Assembly (NCBI GenBank): GCA_913776405.1
Contig: CAJYOV010000192.1
Span: forward strand, 1-20,995
Reading direction: 5' to 3'
Source of the DNA: Pseudobdellovibrionaceae bacterium
GTDB lineage: Bacteria > Bdellovibrionota > Bdellovibrionia > Bdellovibrionales > JAMPXM01
DNA length: 20,995 nucleotides
Made by a program: the position numbers and the translations under genes. Below the pieces are notes generated by a model. It did no database searches, was not told the DNA's origin, and worked only from the letters and a program-made list of their open reading frames with translations. Positions 7,659 to 15,338 of the stretch are shown here, piece by piece. The stretch's first letter is position 1. Each line of letters begins with the position of its first letter.

Positions 7659-9014
7659 TTAGGCGCGGTTTGTTTCGTCTTCTTTTGCGAGGTCTTCTTT
7701 CGAGACGTCTGTGACCTTTGCTTTCGACGTCAAGAAATCGAGAACCTTCTCTTCAGTGACTTGGTAAACGAGGCGTGAGCTACGTTCTTGGTCACCGTAG
7801 AATTCGCGAACGCGCGCAAGATCGATGCCTGTTTGCGCCGAGAACTCTTGCATCTTCTGCTCGAGGTCTGCCTTCGTCGCTTTCAAGTTGTTATCTGTCG
7901 CGATCTTGTCGATCAAGAATGACGACTGGATCATGTACGACGCTGTTTGAGCGAAGTCGGCGTCCCATTTGTTTTTGTACTCTTCGTACTCGCCGTCGCC
8001 GAGACCTTGCTGCTGCATCCGTTGCTTCATGTCTTCGACGAGAGCTTTCTTTTGCTCTTCGAGGAGAGTCTTTGGCACAGCGACTGGGTTTGCATCGACG
8101 AGAGCGCGCATCAAGCGGTTCTTCATGTCATCTGCAACGCGCTTGCCTTCACGTTTTTCGAAGTCTTCGCGGATCGCTTTGCGAAGACCTTCAACGTTCT
8201 CGTAAGGGCCGACGCTTTTTGCGAACTCGTCGTTCACTTCTGGGAGCTTTTTCGATTTTAGCTCTTTCAAAGTGACTTCAAACTTCACCGGTTTTCCTTT
8301 GAGGTCTGCTACGTGGTAGTCCTCAGGGAATTTGATTTCGATTTCTTTTTTCGCGCCCGGCTTCATGCCGATCACGCCTTCTTCGAAGCCAGGGATGAAC
8401 TGCTTCGAGCCCAGCTCAAGGTTGTGACCTTCGGCTGCGCCGTTTTCGAGTTCTTTGCCGTCAACGTAGCCTTTGAAGTCGATCACAGCCGTGTCGCCTT
8501 CTTTTGCGCCGCGATCTTCAAGAACCGGGACCGATTCGGCGCGGCTCTTGCGAATGTCGTCGATTGTTGCGTCGACAAGTTCTTCTTTCATCTCGAACTT
8601 CTCGCGCTTAACTTTCAAGCCTTCGATACCCTTGATTGTGACCTCTGGGCGCACTTCGAATTCCGCTGTGAAGGCGAAATCTTTCGATTCGTCGATGTTA
8701 TCGAACTCGATTGCTGGGTAGCTGATTGGATCGAGCGAATGCTCTTTCAATGCTTTTCCGTAATGTTGCTGAACGATATCCTGAACAACATCTTGTTTCA
8801 CACGATCGCCGAAGAGCGATTTGATAGTGTTCATCGGGGCTTTTCCTTTACGGAAACCCTTTACAGCGACGTTGCGCTGAATGCCTTGGAATGCGCGGTT
8901 AAATGCGGCTTGTACTTCCACGGCTGGAACTTCAATATTGAGTTTGCGCTCGAGAGCGGAAACGTTTTCGATCGTCGACTTTGCAACGTTTGAGTAAGTA
9001 GTCGTATTGGCCAT
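7659..9014 (-). CDS. tig: Trigger factor, ribosome-associated chaperone and prolyl isomerase
   Basis: This 451-residue protein has the full trigger factor layout. The N-terminal ribosome-binding domain (about 20-150) carries the signature GFRKGKAPMN at about 58-67, which docks at the ribosomal tunnel exit. An FKBP-type isomerase domain follows (about 165-250, GDTAVIDFKGYVDGKE and FIPGFEEGVIGMKPG). The helical chaperone arms come last (about 255-435). It shields nascent chains in the cytoplasm. ATG at 9014 has AGGAG five bases upstream. It diverges from the ArsA-like gene across about 100 bases and leads gluQ. Confidence 0.96.
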   Translation of the reverse strand: MANTTTYSNVAKSTIENVSALERKLNIEVPAVEVQAAFNRAFQGIQRNVAVKGFRKGKAPMNTIKSLFGDRVKQDVVQDIVQQHYGKALKEHSLDPISYPAIEFDNIDESKDFAFTAEFEVRPEVTIKGIEGLKVKREKFEMKEELVDATIDDIRKSRAESVPVLEDRGAKEGDTAVIDFKGYVDGKELENGAAEGHNLELGSKQFIPGFEEGVIGMKPGAKKEIEIKFPEDYHVADLKGKPVKFEVTLKELKSKKLPEVNDEFAKSVGPYENVEGLRKAIREDFEKREGKRVADDMKNRLMRALVDANPVAVPKTLLEEQKKALVEDMKQRMQQQGLGDGEYEEYKNKWDADFAQTASYMIQSSFLIDKIATDNNLKATKADLEQKMQEFSAQTGIDLARVREFYGDQERSSRLVYQVTEEKVLDFLTSKAKVTDVSKEDLAKEDETNRA

Positions 9015-9059
9015 GGGAACTCCTGACGCATGCCTATTTTTTCTACTAAAAAGACCCGG

Positions 9060-9089
9060 ATCTTAGGAGAAAAAGGCAGGGTTTGCCAA
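9060..9089 (-). promoter_or_regulatory. Possible sigma70-type promoter for tig
   Basis: On the minus strand TTGGCA (9084-9089) and TAAGAT (9060-9065) are separated by 18 bases, about 45 bases before the trigger factor start. Each box matches four or five consensus positions. This is a pattern match only. Confidence 0.33.
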
Positions 9090-9112
9090 TCCATTTCTCG
9101 AGGGAAGCCATA

Positions 9113-10024
9113 GTGTCGAATCGCTTTAATGCCTGGAAAGAGAAGCAAATCCTTTTCGTCTCGGGAAAGGGTGGGGTCGGAAAGTCTTTAGTGGCTGCCG
9201 GGCTCGCTCACGACCTCGCCAAAGCTGGTAAACGAGTCCTTTTGGCCGAGATCGGCGAAACCAGCTATTACAAGGATTTCTGGAACTTACCGTCGATCGG
9301 CCACGAGCCAGTTCGCCACCCTGACGGCTTCGATATCGCCCTCTGGAGCGGCGAAACGAGCCTCCGTGAATATGTGCTTTTCTATTTGAAGATGGAGCGC
9401 CTTTACTCGCTCTTTTTCGAGAATAAAGTCATGCGCTCTCTCGTTAACGTGGCTCCGGGATTAAGCGAAATCGCCATCCTCGGTAAAATCACGAGCGGAA
9501 TCCGTAAGGTTGGCCCTCCGCTTCCGTACGATACGATCATCGTCGATTCTTTTGCGACCGGCCATGCCCTCGCGCTTCTTCAGGCGCCGAAAGGCATGAT
9601 GGAGGCGATCAAGTTCGGACCGATGGGGCATCACAGTCGCGAAATGGATAAAGCGATCAAAGACCCGAAGCTTACAGGCTACATCGTGGTCACACTGCTT
9701 GAAGAGCTTCCGGTCACAGAGTCCCTTGAGTTCAATCAAACGTTGAAAACGGAATTGGGCGTTCAAGTGGATGTTGTGGCGAACAAAATTTTGGAAATGC
9801 CAGTTGCGCTCACGGAGATCGATCAAATCGCAAACGGGCAGGGCGAGCCAGCTCCGGATCTTCAAGAATTCTCGCGCTACCTCGAGAAAACGGAACGCCG
9901 CCAGGAAAAGTACATGCAAACTTTGAAAGAGAGCGGCGTCGACGTCGTCACGGTCCCGCTCATTTTTTCGAGCGAACCCAAAGTCTTAGTCCAAGCGACG
10001 GGGGAGGCGTTACGAAACGGTTAG
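9113..10024 (+). CDS. ArsA-like anion-transporter-family ATPase, first of a pair
   Basis: This is a 303-residue soluble P-loop ATPase of the ArsA/GET3-MinD class. The deviant Walker A GKGGVGKS spans residues 18-25, and DSFATGH (145-151) matches the ArsA-type DxxPTGH switch motif. The classical arsenite-binding cysteines are not evident, and no arsB or arsR is nearby, so arsenic export is unlikely. The GTG at 9113 is preferred over the upstream TTG at 9083 because GAGGG lies eight bases before it and the protein then begins just ahead of the first strand. The switch I region reads LLAEIGE instead of the DPA form in its partner, so the two ATPases are not simple duplicates. They may form a heterodimer. 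Confidence 0.85.
   Translation: MSNRFNAWKEKQILFVSGKGGVGKSLVAAGLAHDLAKAGKRVLLAEIGETSYYKDFWNLPSIGHEPVRHPDGFDIALWSGETSLREYVLFYLKMERLYSLFFENKVMRSLVNVAPGLSEIAILGKITSGIRKVGPPLPYDTIIVDSFATGHALALLQAPKGMMEAIKFGPMGHHSREMDKAIKDPKLTGYIVVTLLEELPVTESLEFNQTLKTELGVQVDVVANKILEMPVALTEIDQIANGQGEPAPDLQEFSRYLEKTERRQEKYMQTLKESGVDVVTVPLIFSSEPKVLVQATGEALRNG
10000..10014 (+). promoter_or_regulatory. Strong Shine-Dalgarno sequence followed by ACG (probable start of the second ATPase)
   Basis: GGGGGAGG (10000-10007) is the best ribosome-binding sequence near the second ATPase. Four bases later is ACG (10012-10014), in frame with that gene. The GTG at 10048 has no Shine-Dalgarno sequence. If base 10013 were T, the site would read ATGA and give the same stop/start overlap used elsewhere in this window. 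Confidence 0.5.
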
Positions 10025-10047
10025 ACGAAATCCTCCAGTCTCAAAAA

Positions 10048-11112
10048 GTGATCGTGTGCGCTGGAAGTGGCGGGGTCGGTAAGACGACCGTATCGGCCGC
10101 AATCGGTGTTCGCGCAGCGATGATGGGCCGACGAGTCTTGGTTCTCACGGTAGATCCGGCAAAACGTTTGGCCACCGCACTCGGTTTGGACTTAAGTGAT
10201 GACGCTGAGAAATCGGTCGTCCTGCCTGGCGCAACGGGCTCACTCGCAGCCGCGGTCGTCGACTCCAAAAAAGTTTTCGACAAGTTCATCAGAACGCACT
10301 CGAACCAAGCTGATGTTGTCGAGCGCATCATGAAGAACCGCTTGTATCAGCAGATGTCGACGACACTTGCTGGTTCACAGGAATTTACGGCGCTCGAGCG
10401 CCTTCTTCAGGCGACCGAATCGGGCCACTACGATCTTGTGATTCTCGATACGCCACCCACGAAACACGCGATGGATTTCCTTACGGCGCCTCAGCGTTTG
10501 AGCGCGCTTTTTTCCGACACGATCACCAAGTGGTTTACGAGCCCGGATGATAAACCGAAAGGCCTCATCGCCTCGCTCGTTGGTCGCGGTACAAGAACGG
10601 TTTTAAAATCGCTCGAGGTTCTAACCGGCGGTCAATTTATCGAAGAGCTCATCGACTTCTTCGCGGCTGTCCGCTCGATTCAAAAAACACTTCGCGATCG
10701 AAGTCTGGCCGCCGCCCAAGTCCTTACAGGTGAGTCGACCCGGTTTTTTGTCGTCACAAGTTTTGATGCGGCAAAGCTCACGGAGGCGCGCTACCTTCAA
10801 GGGCAGTTGCAACGTCTAGGCTATCGACTGGAAGCCGTGATCATCAACCGTGCGTTTCCGCTGTGGTTGCCGCCCGGTCAACAAGACGCTCAAGGCGGCG
10901 CAAATCTGTCGCAAGAGAAGGTCCGGAAATTCTTCGATCAGTTCCGTCAGTACCATAGTCGGCGGTATGATCTTTACGAAGAGTTTGCCAAAGGGCTCAA
11001 TAGAAACGTCGCTGTCGCTCGCATCCCTGAATATCAGCAGGATATTCATGGGATCGAAGACTTAAAGATGCTGGGCGAAACGTTGGCCGAATCGACTGCA
11101 AACGGGAGTTAA
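10048..11112 (+). CDS. ArsA-like ATPase, second of a pair (true start probably 10012)
   Basis: The coordinates begin at the first canonical start, GTG 10048, giving 354 residues. That start leaves only four residues before the P-loop (GSGGVGKT) and has no ribosome-binding site. The frame is open upstream and reads KRLDEILQSQK just before it, as in a natural N-terminus, so initiation at ACG 10012 (366 residues) is more likely. TVDPAKRLATALGL is the ArsA switch I region, and LVILDTPPTKHAMDFL is the DTPP switch II. A long helical middle (about 90-250) follows. Arsenite-binding cysteines are absent. It follows the first ATPase without a gap and precedes a TPR lipoprotein by five bases. A role in targeting or polar positioning of an envelope component is possible but unproven. 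Confidence 0.87.
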   Translation: MIVCAGSGGVGKTTVSAAIGVRAAMMGRRVLVLTVDPAKRLATALGLDLSDDAEKSVVLPGATGSLAAAVVDSKKVFDKFIRTHSNQADVVERIMKNRLYQQMSTTLAGSQEFTALERLLQATESGHYDLVILDTPPTKHAMDFLTAPQRLSALFSDTITKWFTSPDDKPKGLIASLVGRGTRTVLKSLEVLTGGQFIEELIDFFAAVRSIQKTLRDRSLAAAQVLTGESTRFFVVTSFDAAKLTEARYLQGQLQRLGYRLEAVIINRAFPLWLPPGQQDAQGGANLSQEKVRKFFDQFRQYHSRRYDLYEEFAKGLNRNVAVARIPEYQQDIHGIEDLKMLGETLAESTANGS

Positions 11113-11117
11113 GCCGC

Positions 11118-12395
11118 GTGAAAATCAGATCCGTCGGGACCATTGGAGTTTTGGCTTGTCTGGTTTTTGCCTCCGTCGGTTTGTTCACTCTCACGGGATG
11201 TAGCTCGCTCCATCGAGCCGCAACCTCACTTGTTAGTCAGGGCCCGATCGTCGAGCACGTTCGTGGCGCCTCGCCGAAAGAAGCTCCGGATCTCTATAAA
11301 AAAGCGGTCGATGAGCTTGAATCTCAAAAATTCCAGGACGCGCTCGCGGACTTCGACGCCTTTCTCTTGAACACGCCGACAGCCGCTTGGACCCAGGCGG
11401 CAAGATTAAATTCTGGTCGCGCACTCGAGGGTCTTGAACGTTGGGGCGAAGCAGCCGATCGTTATCGGTCGGTCATTCAAGCAACTGCGAAAGCGCCGCG
11501 CCTTCAGGCGATGGCTCTTTATCGATTGTCAGTTTGCTACGAAGCGATGGGCGATGAAACCCAAGTCGTTGTGACGTTGAACGACCTCGTGAGCCGTGCT
11601 CAGTTTTTGCCGCGTGAAATCGGTCAGGCCGAGTTGCCTGCAAAACTCGCTGGCGCCTATGCGCGTATTGGAAATTTCGACCGAGCTCAAGAATTTTACC
11701 GCCGCGCCGAAATTGGCATCGCGCGCCTTCGTCAAGAATCTGGGGGCGAAATTCCTGAGTGGCTTGCGCAGACTTATTTCTCAATGGGCGAAACGTCTCG
11801 TCAGCAAATTTCGTGGAGCGAGTTTGAGTCTTCGATTCGCCCCTTCGCTCGCGGTCAGATCTTTCTCCTCCAGGCGGCTGAACTGAATCGTTCGCCTTGG
11901 TCGGATCGCGCGGCCGACGAACTCGTTCAAGTCTACAACTCGTTATTTGAAACGATTCGCCAAGCGCCGATGTCAGCAGGCGATCCGGTCCTAGCGAAGC
12001 GAGCGCTTCAAAAAAAGCAGTGGGCTAGAGTCGGCTTGATTCTCGATTTGATGACGGAGCTTCGAGCGCGTGCGCTGCCACAAGCGACAACGTCAGCGCA
12101 ATCGGCGAAAGTTCAAAAAGCACTCGATCAAGTTAACCGCAAGATTCAAAACTTCTTGTTAGAACGACCGGCTGGCGAGGGTTTGACGGATGAATCGCGC
12201 CTGCGCGTGAAGAATCGCGCGGCTCTTCGTGTCGAGTCGGTCGACGATCAATCGCTCGAGCAAGCCTTTATCAAAAGTAGTCGGAAAGCGCCGCCATCGA
12301 ATGCTCAAGTTCCGGCTCCGGAGCCGACTCCACTTGAAGAATCAGTACCTGCGATTCGGGTCACGCCACCGTCGCCGGAAGACCCGAACTTATGA
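11118..12395 (+). CDS. TPR-repeat lipoprotein
   Basis: The product has 425 residues. GTG 11118 has GGGAG nine bases upstream. A signal peptide ends in the lipobox LTGC (Cys28), so the mature protein is lipid-anchored in the envelope. Residues about 55-215 contain helical hairpins of TPR type (YKKAVDELESQKFQDALADF, then AGAYARIGNFDRAQEFYRRA). The rest is helical with a Pro/Glu-rich tail (about 390-425). TPR lipoproteins scaffold protein complexes such as secretion, motility or wall machines. Position after two ArsA-like ATPases suggests a shared complex or transport function. The stop overlaps the next ATG (ATGA), so translation is coupled to the EI24 protein. Confidence 0.83.
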   Translation: MKIRSVGTIGVLACLVFASVGLFTLTGCSSLHRAATSLVSQGPIVEHVRGASPKEAPDLYKKAVDELESQKFQDALADFDAFLLNTPTAAWTQAARLNSGRALEGLERWGEAADRYRSVIQATAKAPRLQAMALYRLSVCYEAMGDETQVVVTLNDLVSRAQFLPREIGQAELPAKLAGAYARIGNFDRAQEFYRRAEIGIARLRQESGGEIPEWLAQTYFSMGETSRQQISWSEFESSIRPFARGQIFLLQAAELNRSPWSDRAADELVQVYNSLFETIRQAPMSAGDPVLAKRALQKKQWARVGLILDLMTELRARALPQATTSAQSAKVQKALDQVNRKIQNFLLERPAGEGLTDESRLRVKNRAALRVESVDDQSLEQAFIKSSRKAPPSNAQVPAPEPTPLEESVPAIRVTPPSPEDPNL

Positions 12396-13156
12396 TTGGT
12401 TTCGCGCGCAAGTTTTCCCTCGGGTTCTCGACGCCATTGATTGGGCTTACGCTCATTCTCGAATCCCACCGCGTGCGTAGGCTTGCAATCATCCCCTTTA
12501 TTCTTACGTTGCTCGTTTTCATGGTCGGACTTGCTCTCGGCCTGCCGTTTATCACGAGTTTGGTTGCGCCCTTCACCGCATGGCTCGTGTCGCTTCTTAA
12601 AATTAAGCCCACGTCGGATTGGGCGGTGGGCTTATCCTGGGTGTTACCGGTCTTGATCTGGCCAGCTCTCGCGGTTTCGCTTCTTTATCTCTTAGTTGTG
12701 CTGACACGTGTCCTTGTTGCGCCGTTTTACGGGCTCTTGTCTGAGAAAGTCTTGGTTGTTCGAGGCGCGCTGGAGCCAGAGAAGTTCAAACTTTTTCCGT
12801 GGCTGCAAATCAACGCTCGGCTCTTTCGAATCTCGATTGTGAAAGCATTCGCGTTTGCGGTGTTGGGCTTGATCCTCACGCTCCTGTCTTTCATTCCGGG
12901 GGTCGGGTTGTTCACTGGCTTTGGATTCATGATCCTGATCGGTTACGACGTGACGGATTATGCCTTTGAAGCGCTTCAGTGGAGCTGGGAGCAGCGAATC
13001 TCGTTCTTTCGTGCGAATTTTCCGGCATTTATCGGTCTCGGCGCAGCGTTGGGACTTGTCTTTTTAATTCCTGGCCTCAATTTCTTCTTATTGCCAGCGT
13101 CAGTAGCCGGAGCCGCGGAATTAGTCCGTAGGTTAGCGAGAACAGTGAGTGTTTGA
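12392..13156 (+). CDS. EI24/CysZ-like integral membrane protein
   Basis: This 254-residue protein has about five or six hydrophobic segments (about 30-55, 85-108, 145-165, 167-185 and 215-245). The C-terminal motif PGLNFFLLPASVAGAAELVRR and the APFYGLLSEKV segment are typical of the EI24 (CysZ) domain family. CysZ proteins take up sulfate, but many EI24 proteins have unknown roles. The gene is coupled to the lipoprotein before it (ATGA) and abuts the glutamate-cysteine ligase after it. Coupling to a thiol-forming enzyme fits sulfur supply but does not prove it. Confidence 0.8.
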   Translation: MIGFARKFSLGFSTPLIGLTLILESHRVRRLAIIPFILTLLVFMVGLALGLPFITSLVAPFTAWLVSLLKIKPTSDWAVGLSWVLPVLIWPALAVSLLYLLVVLTRVLVAPFYGLLSEKVLVVRGALEPEKFKLFPWLQINARLFRISIVKAFAFAVLGLILTLLSFIPGVGLFTGFGFMILIGYDVTDYAFEALQWSWEQRISFFRANFPAFIGLGAALGLVFLIPGLNFFLLPASVAGAAELVRRLARTVSV

Positions 13157-13157
13157 A

Positions 13158-14423
13158 ATGTCTGTAGCGATGTCGACGTTCGTAAAAGAGACTGCCCACC
13201 AGCGTATCTGCGAAAACATGGATCAGATCGAAGCGTGGTTCAAGAGCGTGCGGCAAACGGTCGACGTGCCTTTTTACTCAAGCTACGACATTCGCGACTT
13301 CGGTCACAAAGTGACGGCCGTTGATGCCAACATTTATCCAGCTGGTTTCAACAACATTTGCCCGACCGATCGAGAGGCCGGCGGCGAAGTTGTGAAGGCC
13401 TACTTGGATCGTCACTATGGCTCAAGCTTGAAACGCGTTCTTGTTCTGACCGAAGAACACACATCCAATGCCTACTATTGGAACAACGTCGCTGCATTAA
13501 AGAAACTGATCGAAGATGCAGGTCTCGAAGTCCGTATCGCCTTCCCACGCATGCAATCGGGCGACGTGATGCAGATGCAGTCGGCTTCGATGGGTGAAGT
13601 CACTGCTTATGCGGCCGTCATTCGCGACGGTAAAATTGTTGTCGAAGGCTTTGAGCCAGATCTCGTTATTTCAAACAACGATTTCTCAGAAGCGTATGCG
13701 GAATGGGGCGAGCTTAAGACGGTCCTCAATCCACCACGTGAACTCGGTTGGTATCAGCGGAAGAAGTCGACGTTCTTCAAACACTACAACGAGCTTGCGA
13801 CAGAGTTCGCAAAGGTCGCGAAGCTCGATCCGTGGGAACTCACGGTCGAAACCGAATTGTTCGAGCACTTCGATATGGCCGATCAAGCGAGCAAAGAAGC
13901 GCTCGCTCTCAGAGTCGATGCGATGATCGCGCGCTTGAAAACCGAGTACGACAAACGCGGCATCAAAGAAGAGCCCTTCGTGTTTGTAAAAAACAATGCC
14001 GGCACCTATGGTCTCGCGGTCATGCGAATCGGATCGGGTGATGAAGTGCGTGCGCTGAACAACAAGACACGAACAAAGATGAAAGCCGCAAAGGGCGGCC
14101 GCGGCGTTGAAGAAGTCATTATTCAAGAGGGTGTCCCGTCGATCGTTAAAAGTGACGGTGTCTCGGCGGAGCCCGCAATTTACTTGGTTGGTTGCCAACT
14201 GGTAGGCGGCTTCTTGCGTACGCATGCGTCCAAGGGTCCAACTGAAAGCTTGAACAGCCCGGGCGCTGTCTATAAACGCCTTTGTGTGTCCGACCTCAAA
14301 GTCGACGTGGAAGGCTGCCCAATGGAGAACGTCTACGGCTGGATCGCCCGCCTCGGTGTTCTCGCCATCGGCCGTGAAGCCAAAGAAATGGGCGTCAAAT
14401 ACGTAGGCTTCAACCGCGCCTAA
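13158..14423 (+). CDS. gshA: Glutamate-cysteine ligase, Acidithiobacillus type
   Basis: The product has 421 residues from ATG 13158. GTG 13149 and ATG 13170 are alternative in-frame starts, and the choice is uncertain because no strong ribosome-binding site distinguishes them. Conserved blocks known from the rare gshA family first found in Acidithiobacillus ferrooxidans are present: VPFYSSYDIRDFG, DANIYPAGFNN, NPPRELGWYQRKKSTFF, PFVFVKNNAGTYGLAVM, NKTRTKMKAAKGGRG and VIIQEGVPS. The last blocks form an ATP-grasp-like nucleotide site. The enzyme joins glutamate and cysteine, the first step of glutathione synthesis, in the cytoplasm. This family is unrelated to the common E. coli GshA. No gshB is in the window. 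It follows the EI24 gene directly and is closed by a large palindrome. Confidence 0.9.
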   Translation: MSVAMSTFVKETAHQRICENMDQIEAWFKSVRQTVDVPFYSSYDIRDFGHKVTAVDANIYPAGFNNICPTDREAGGEVVKAYLDRHYGSSLKRVLVLTEEHTSNAYYWNNVAALKKLIEDAGLEVRIAFPRMQSGDVMQMQSASMGEVTAYAAVIRDGKIVVEGFEPDLVISNNDFSEAYAEWGELKTVLNPPRELGWYQRKKSTFFKHYNELATEFAKVAKLDPWELTVETELFEHFDMADQASKEALALRVDAMIARLKTEYDKRGIKEEPFVFVKNNAGTYGLAVMRIGSGDEVRALNNKTRTKMKAAKGGRGVEEVIIQEGVPSIVKSDGVSAEPAIYLVGCQLVGGFLRTHASKGPTESLNSPGAVYKRLCVSDLKVDVEGCPMENVYGWIARLGVLAIGREAKEMGVKYVGFNRA

Positions 14424-14429
14424 CCCGGC

Positions 14430-14482
14430 GGTACCGTGCACCTATTTGCAACGCGCCGCGTGGCAAATAGGTGCACGGTACC
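14430..14482. repeat. Near-perfect 53-nt palindrome (REP-like hairpin)
   Basis: The left arm GGTACCGTGCACCTATTTGC (14430-14449) is exactly complementary to 14463-14482. The 13-nt centre extends the stem by one A-G mismatch and four pairs (ACGC/GCGT), leaving a 3-nt loop. The stem starts seven bases after the gshA stop. No T-run follows, so a standard intrinsic terminator is unlikely. It could be a dispersed REP-type element, an mRNA 3'-end stabiliser, or a small mobile palindrome. Confidence 0.9.
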
Positions 14483-14489
14483 CTCCAAA

Positions 14490-14517
14490 CTAGACCTTTG
14501 GCCTATCTAGACCTTTG
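14490..14517 (+). repeat. Two direct copies of CTAGACCTTTG, 17 bp apart
   Basis: Copies lie at 14490-14500 and 14507-14517, between the palindrome and the start of the next gene. Spacing and position would suit a two-site regulator, or a promoter element. A CCGATAA sequence (14526-14532), like the -10 region of flagellar sigma-28 promoters, lies downstream, but no correct -35 spacing is seen. Confidence 0.6.
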
Positions 14518-14548
14518 TGCGGGGTCCGATAAGAGGGTGGGGGTCTTT

Positions 14549-15259
14549 ATGCAGCGACAGCTCATGGGTGCATTCGCGGTCTTTTGTTTGGCGGTTACGG
14601 CAGGTGCCGTGGCCGGTCGAACTTCTTGGAAAGGCGCGATCTACCTAACTAGCACGAGTTTCACGTCCAATGTTCGTAACCCAGCCGCCGTTCATCGAGA
14701 TCTCGATGACACGAAACTTGAGGGCTCTGAGCTTCTCACCGGCACTCGGAACCGCCTTCTGGCCGAAGCCAAAGTGCTTCTCGAGCCCGGTGAAATGGGG
14801 CTTCAGTTTGGGCATTTCGTTACTCGAGATTCTCAGGGAAATCGACAGCTTGCGTGCGACTACTACAACAAAATGCGAGTGCGCTTTGAGGCCGATGGCG
14901 TTGCTACCGCAGGCGAAAAGCCGACGATGGAAATCGAGGGGCCTTGCCGTACAGGTGACGACATCACGAAAATCGAGCCCGTCTGGATTCCGGTCTTCAA
15001 GATCTTGGGTGAAAAACCAAGCGATATGGAACTCTCATTTTCTGAGAGTGAAGGCCTAGCGTTCAAGTTCACGAACATCGACGGGCAGTGGCCGACACGT
15101 TGGCAGTTGGCTTCAATCCAACTCTTCAATGACGCCGAATCGGGCCGGACAGTGTATTTCGACTCTCAGGCTGTTCGTGCTATTCGCTCAAAACCGCTAG
15201 TTCTTGCATGGCCACGGGCGGATCGCCTGCCATCGAGCGCGAAAAAGATTTCAGAATAA
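14549..15259 (+). CDS. Exported protein of unknown function (236 aa)
   Basis: ATG 14549 is chosen because it starts a clean signal peptide (MQRQLMGAFAVFCLAVTAGAVA, cleavage near residue 22) and follows GGGGG five bases upstream. A longer frame to 14471 would run through the palindrome. The mature part (about 214 residues) looks beta-rich and soluble, with two cysteines (in LACDYY and GPCRTG) that could form a disulfide in the periplasm. No catalytic motif or family is recognisable to me. It is probably expressed from its own promoter in the preceding spacer, which holds the direct repeats. It could be in a unit with the following exported protein. Confidence 0.72.
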   Translation: MQRQLMGAFAVFCLAVTAGAVAGRTSWKGAIYLTSTSFTSNVRNPAAVHRDLDDTKLEGSELLTGTRNRLLAEAKVLLEPGEMGLQFGHFVTRDSQGNRQLACDYYNKMRVRFEADGVATAGEKPTMEIEGPCRTGDDITKIEPVWIPVFKILGEKPSDMELSFSESEGLAFKFTNIDGQWPTRWQLASIQLFNDAESGRTVYFDSQAVRAIRSKPLVLAWPRADRLPSSAKKISE

Positions 15260-15270
15260 GAGAGCAACTA

Positions 15271-15332
15271 CCCCTTACTCCGCCTTTGTGGGAAGCCTTT
15301 CCCACTCTTAGGGGACTAGAGGCGAGGGGAGT
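15271..15332 (+). promoter_or_regulatory. Structured leader with alternative pairings before the 135-aa gene
   Basis: GTGGGAA (15288-15294) and TTCCCAC (15299-15305) form a perfect 7-bp hairpin with a GCCT loop. CCCCT (15271-15275) can pair either with AGGGG at 15310-15314 or with AGGGG at 15325-15329, which is the ribosome-binding region of the next gene. CGCCT (15281-15285) can also pair with AGGCG (15320-15324). The arrangement could be a terminator with read-through or a translational switch. Confidence 0.4.
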
Positions 15333-15338
15333 GAGTTC

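Noticed and set aside
8313..8993. 226-codon open frame on the plus strand opposite trigger factor
   Set aside because: Phe/Asp-rich composition with no motif, and it is entirely antisense to a certain gene.
9083..9112. TTG start at 9083 for the first ATPase
   Set aside because: GTG 9113 has a better-spaced GAGGG and a more typical N-terminus, although TTG cannot be fully excluded.
10000..10050. Programmed -1 frameshift fusing the two ArsA-like ATPases
   Set aside because: The frames are in a -1 relation, but no slippery heptamer is seen before the first stop. A separate start is simpler.
13686..14441. 251-codon open frame on the minus strand opposite gshA
   Set aside because: The plus frame has clear conserved GshA motifs; the antisense frame has none and is a codon-bias shadow.
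14507..14532. Canonical sigma-28 promoter
   Set aside because: CCGATAA is present, but the CTAGAC box is about two bases too close and poorly matches TAAA. The leader to ATG would also be very short.
14471..14548. N-terminal extension of the 236-residue exported protein to a GTG at 14471
   Set aside because: It would read through the palindrome and direct repeats and bury the signal peptide. ATG 14549 has a good ribosome-binding site.
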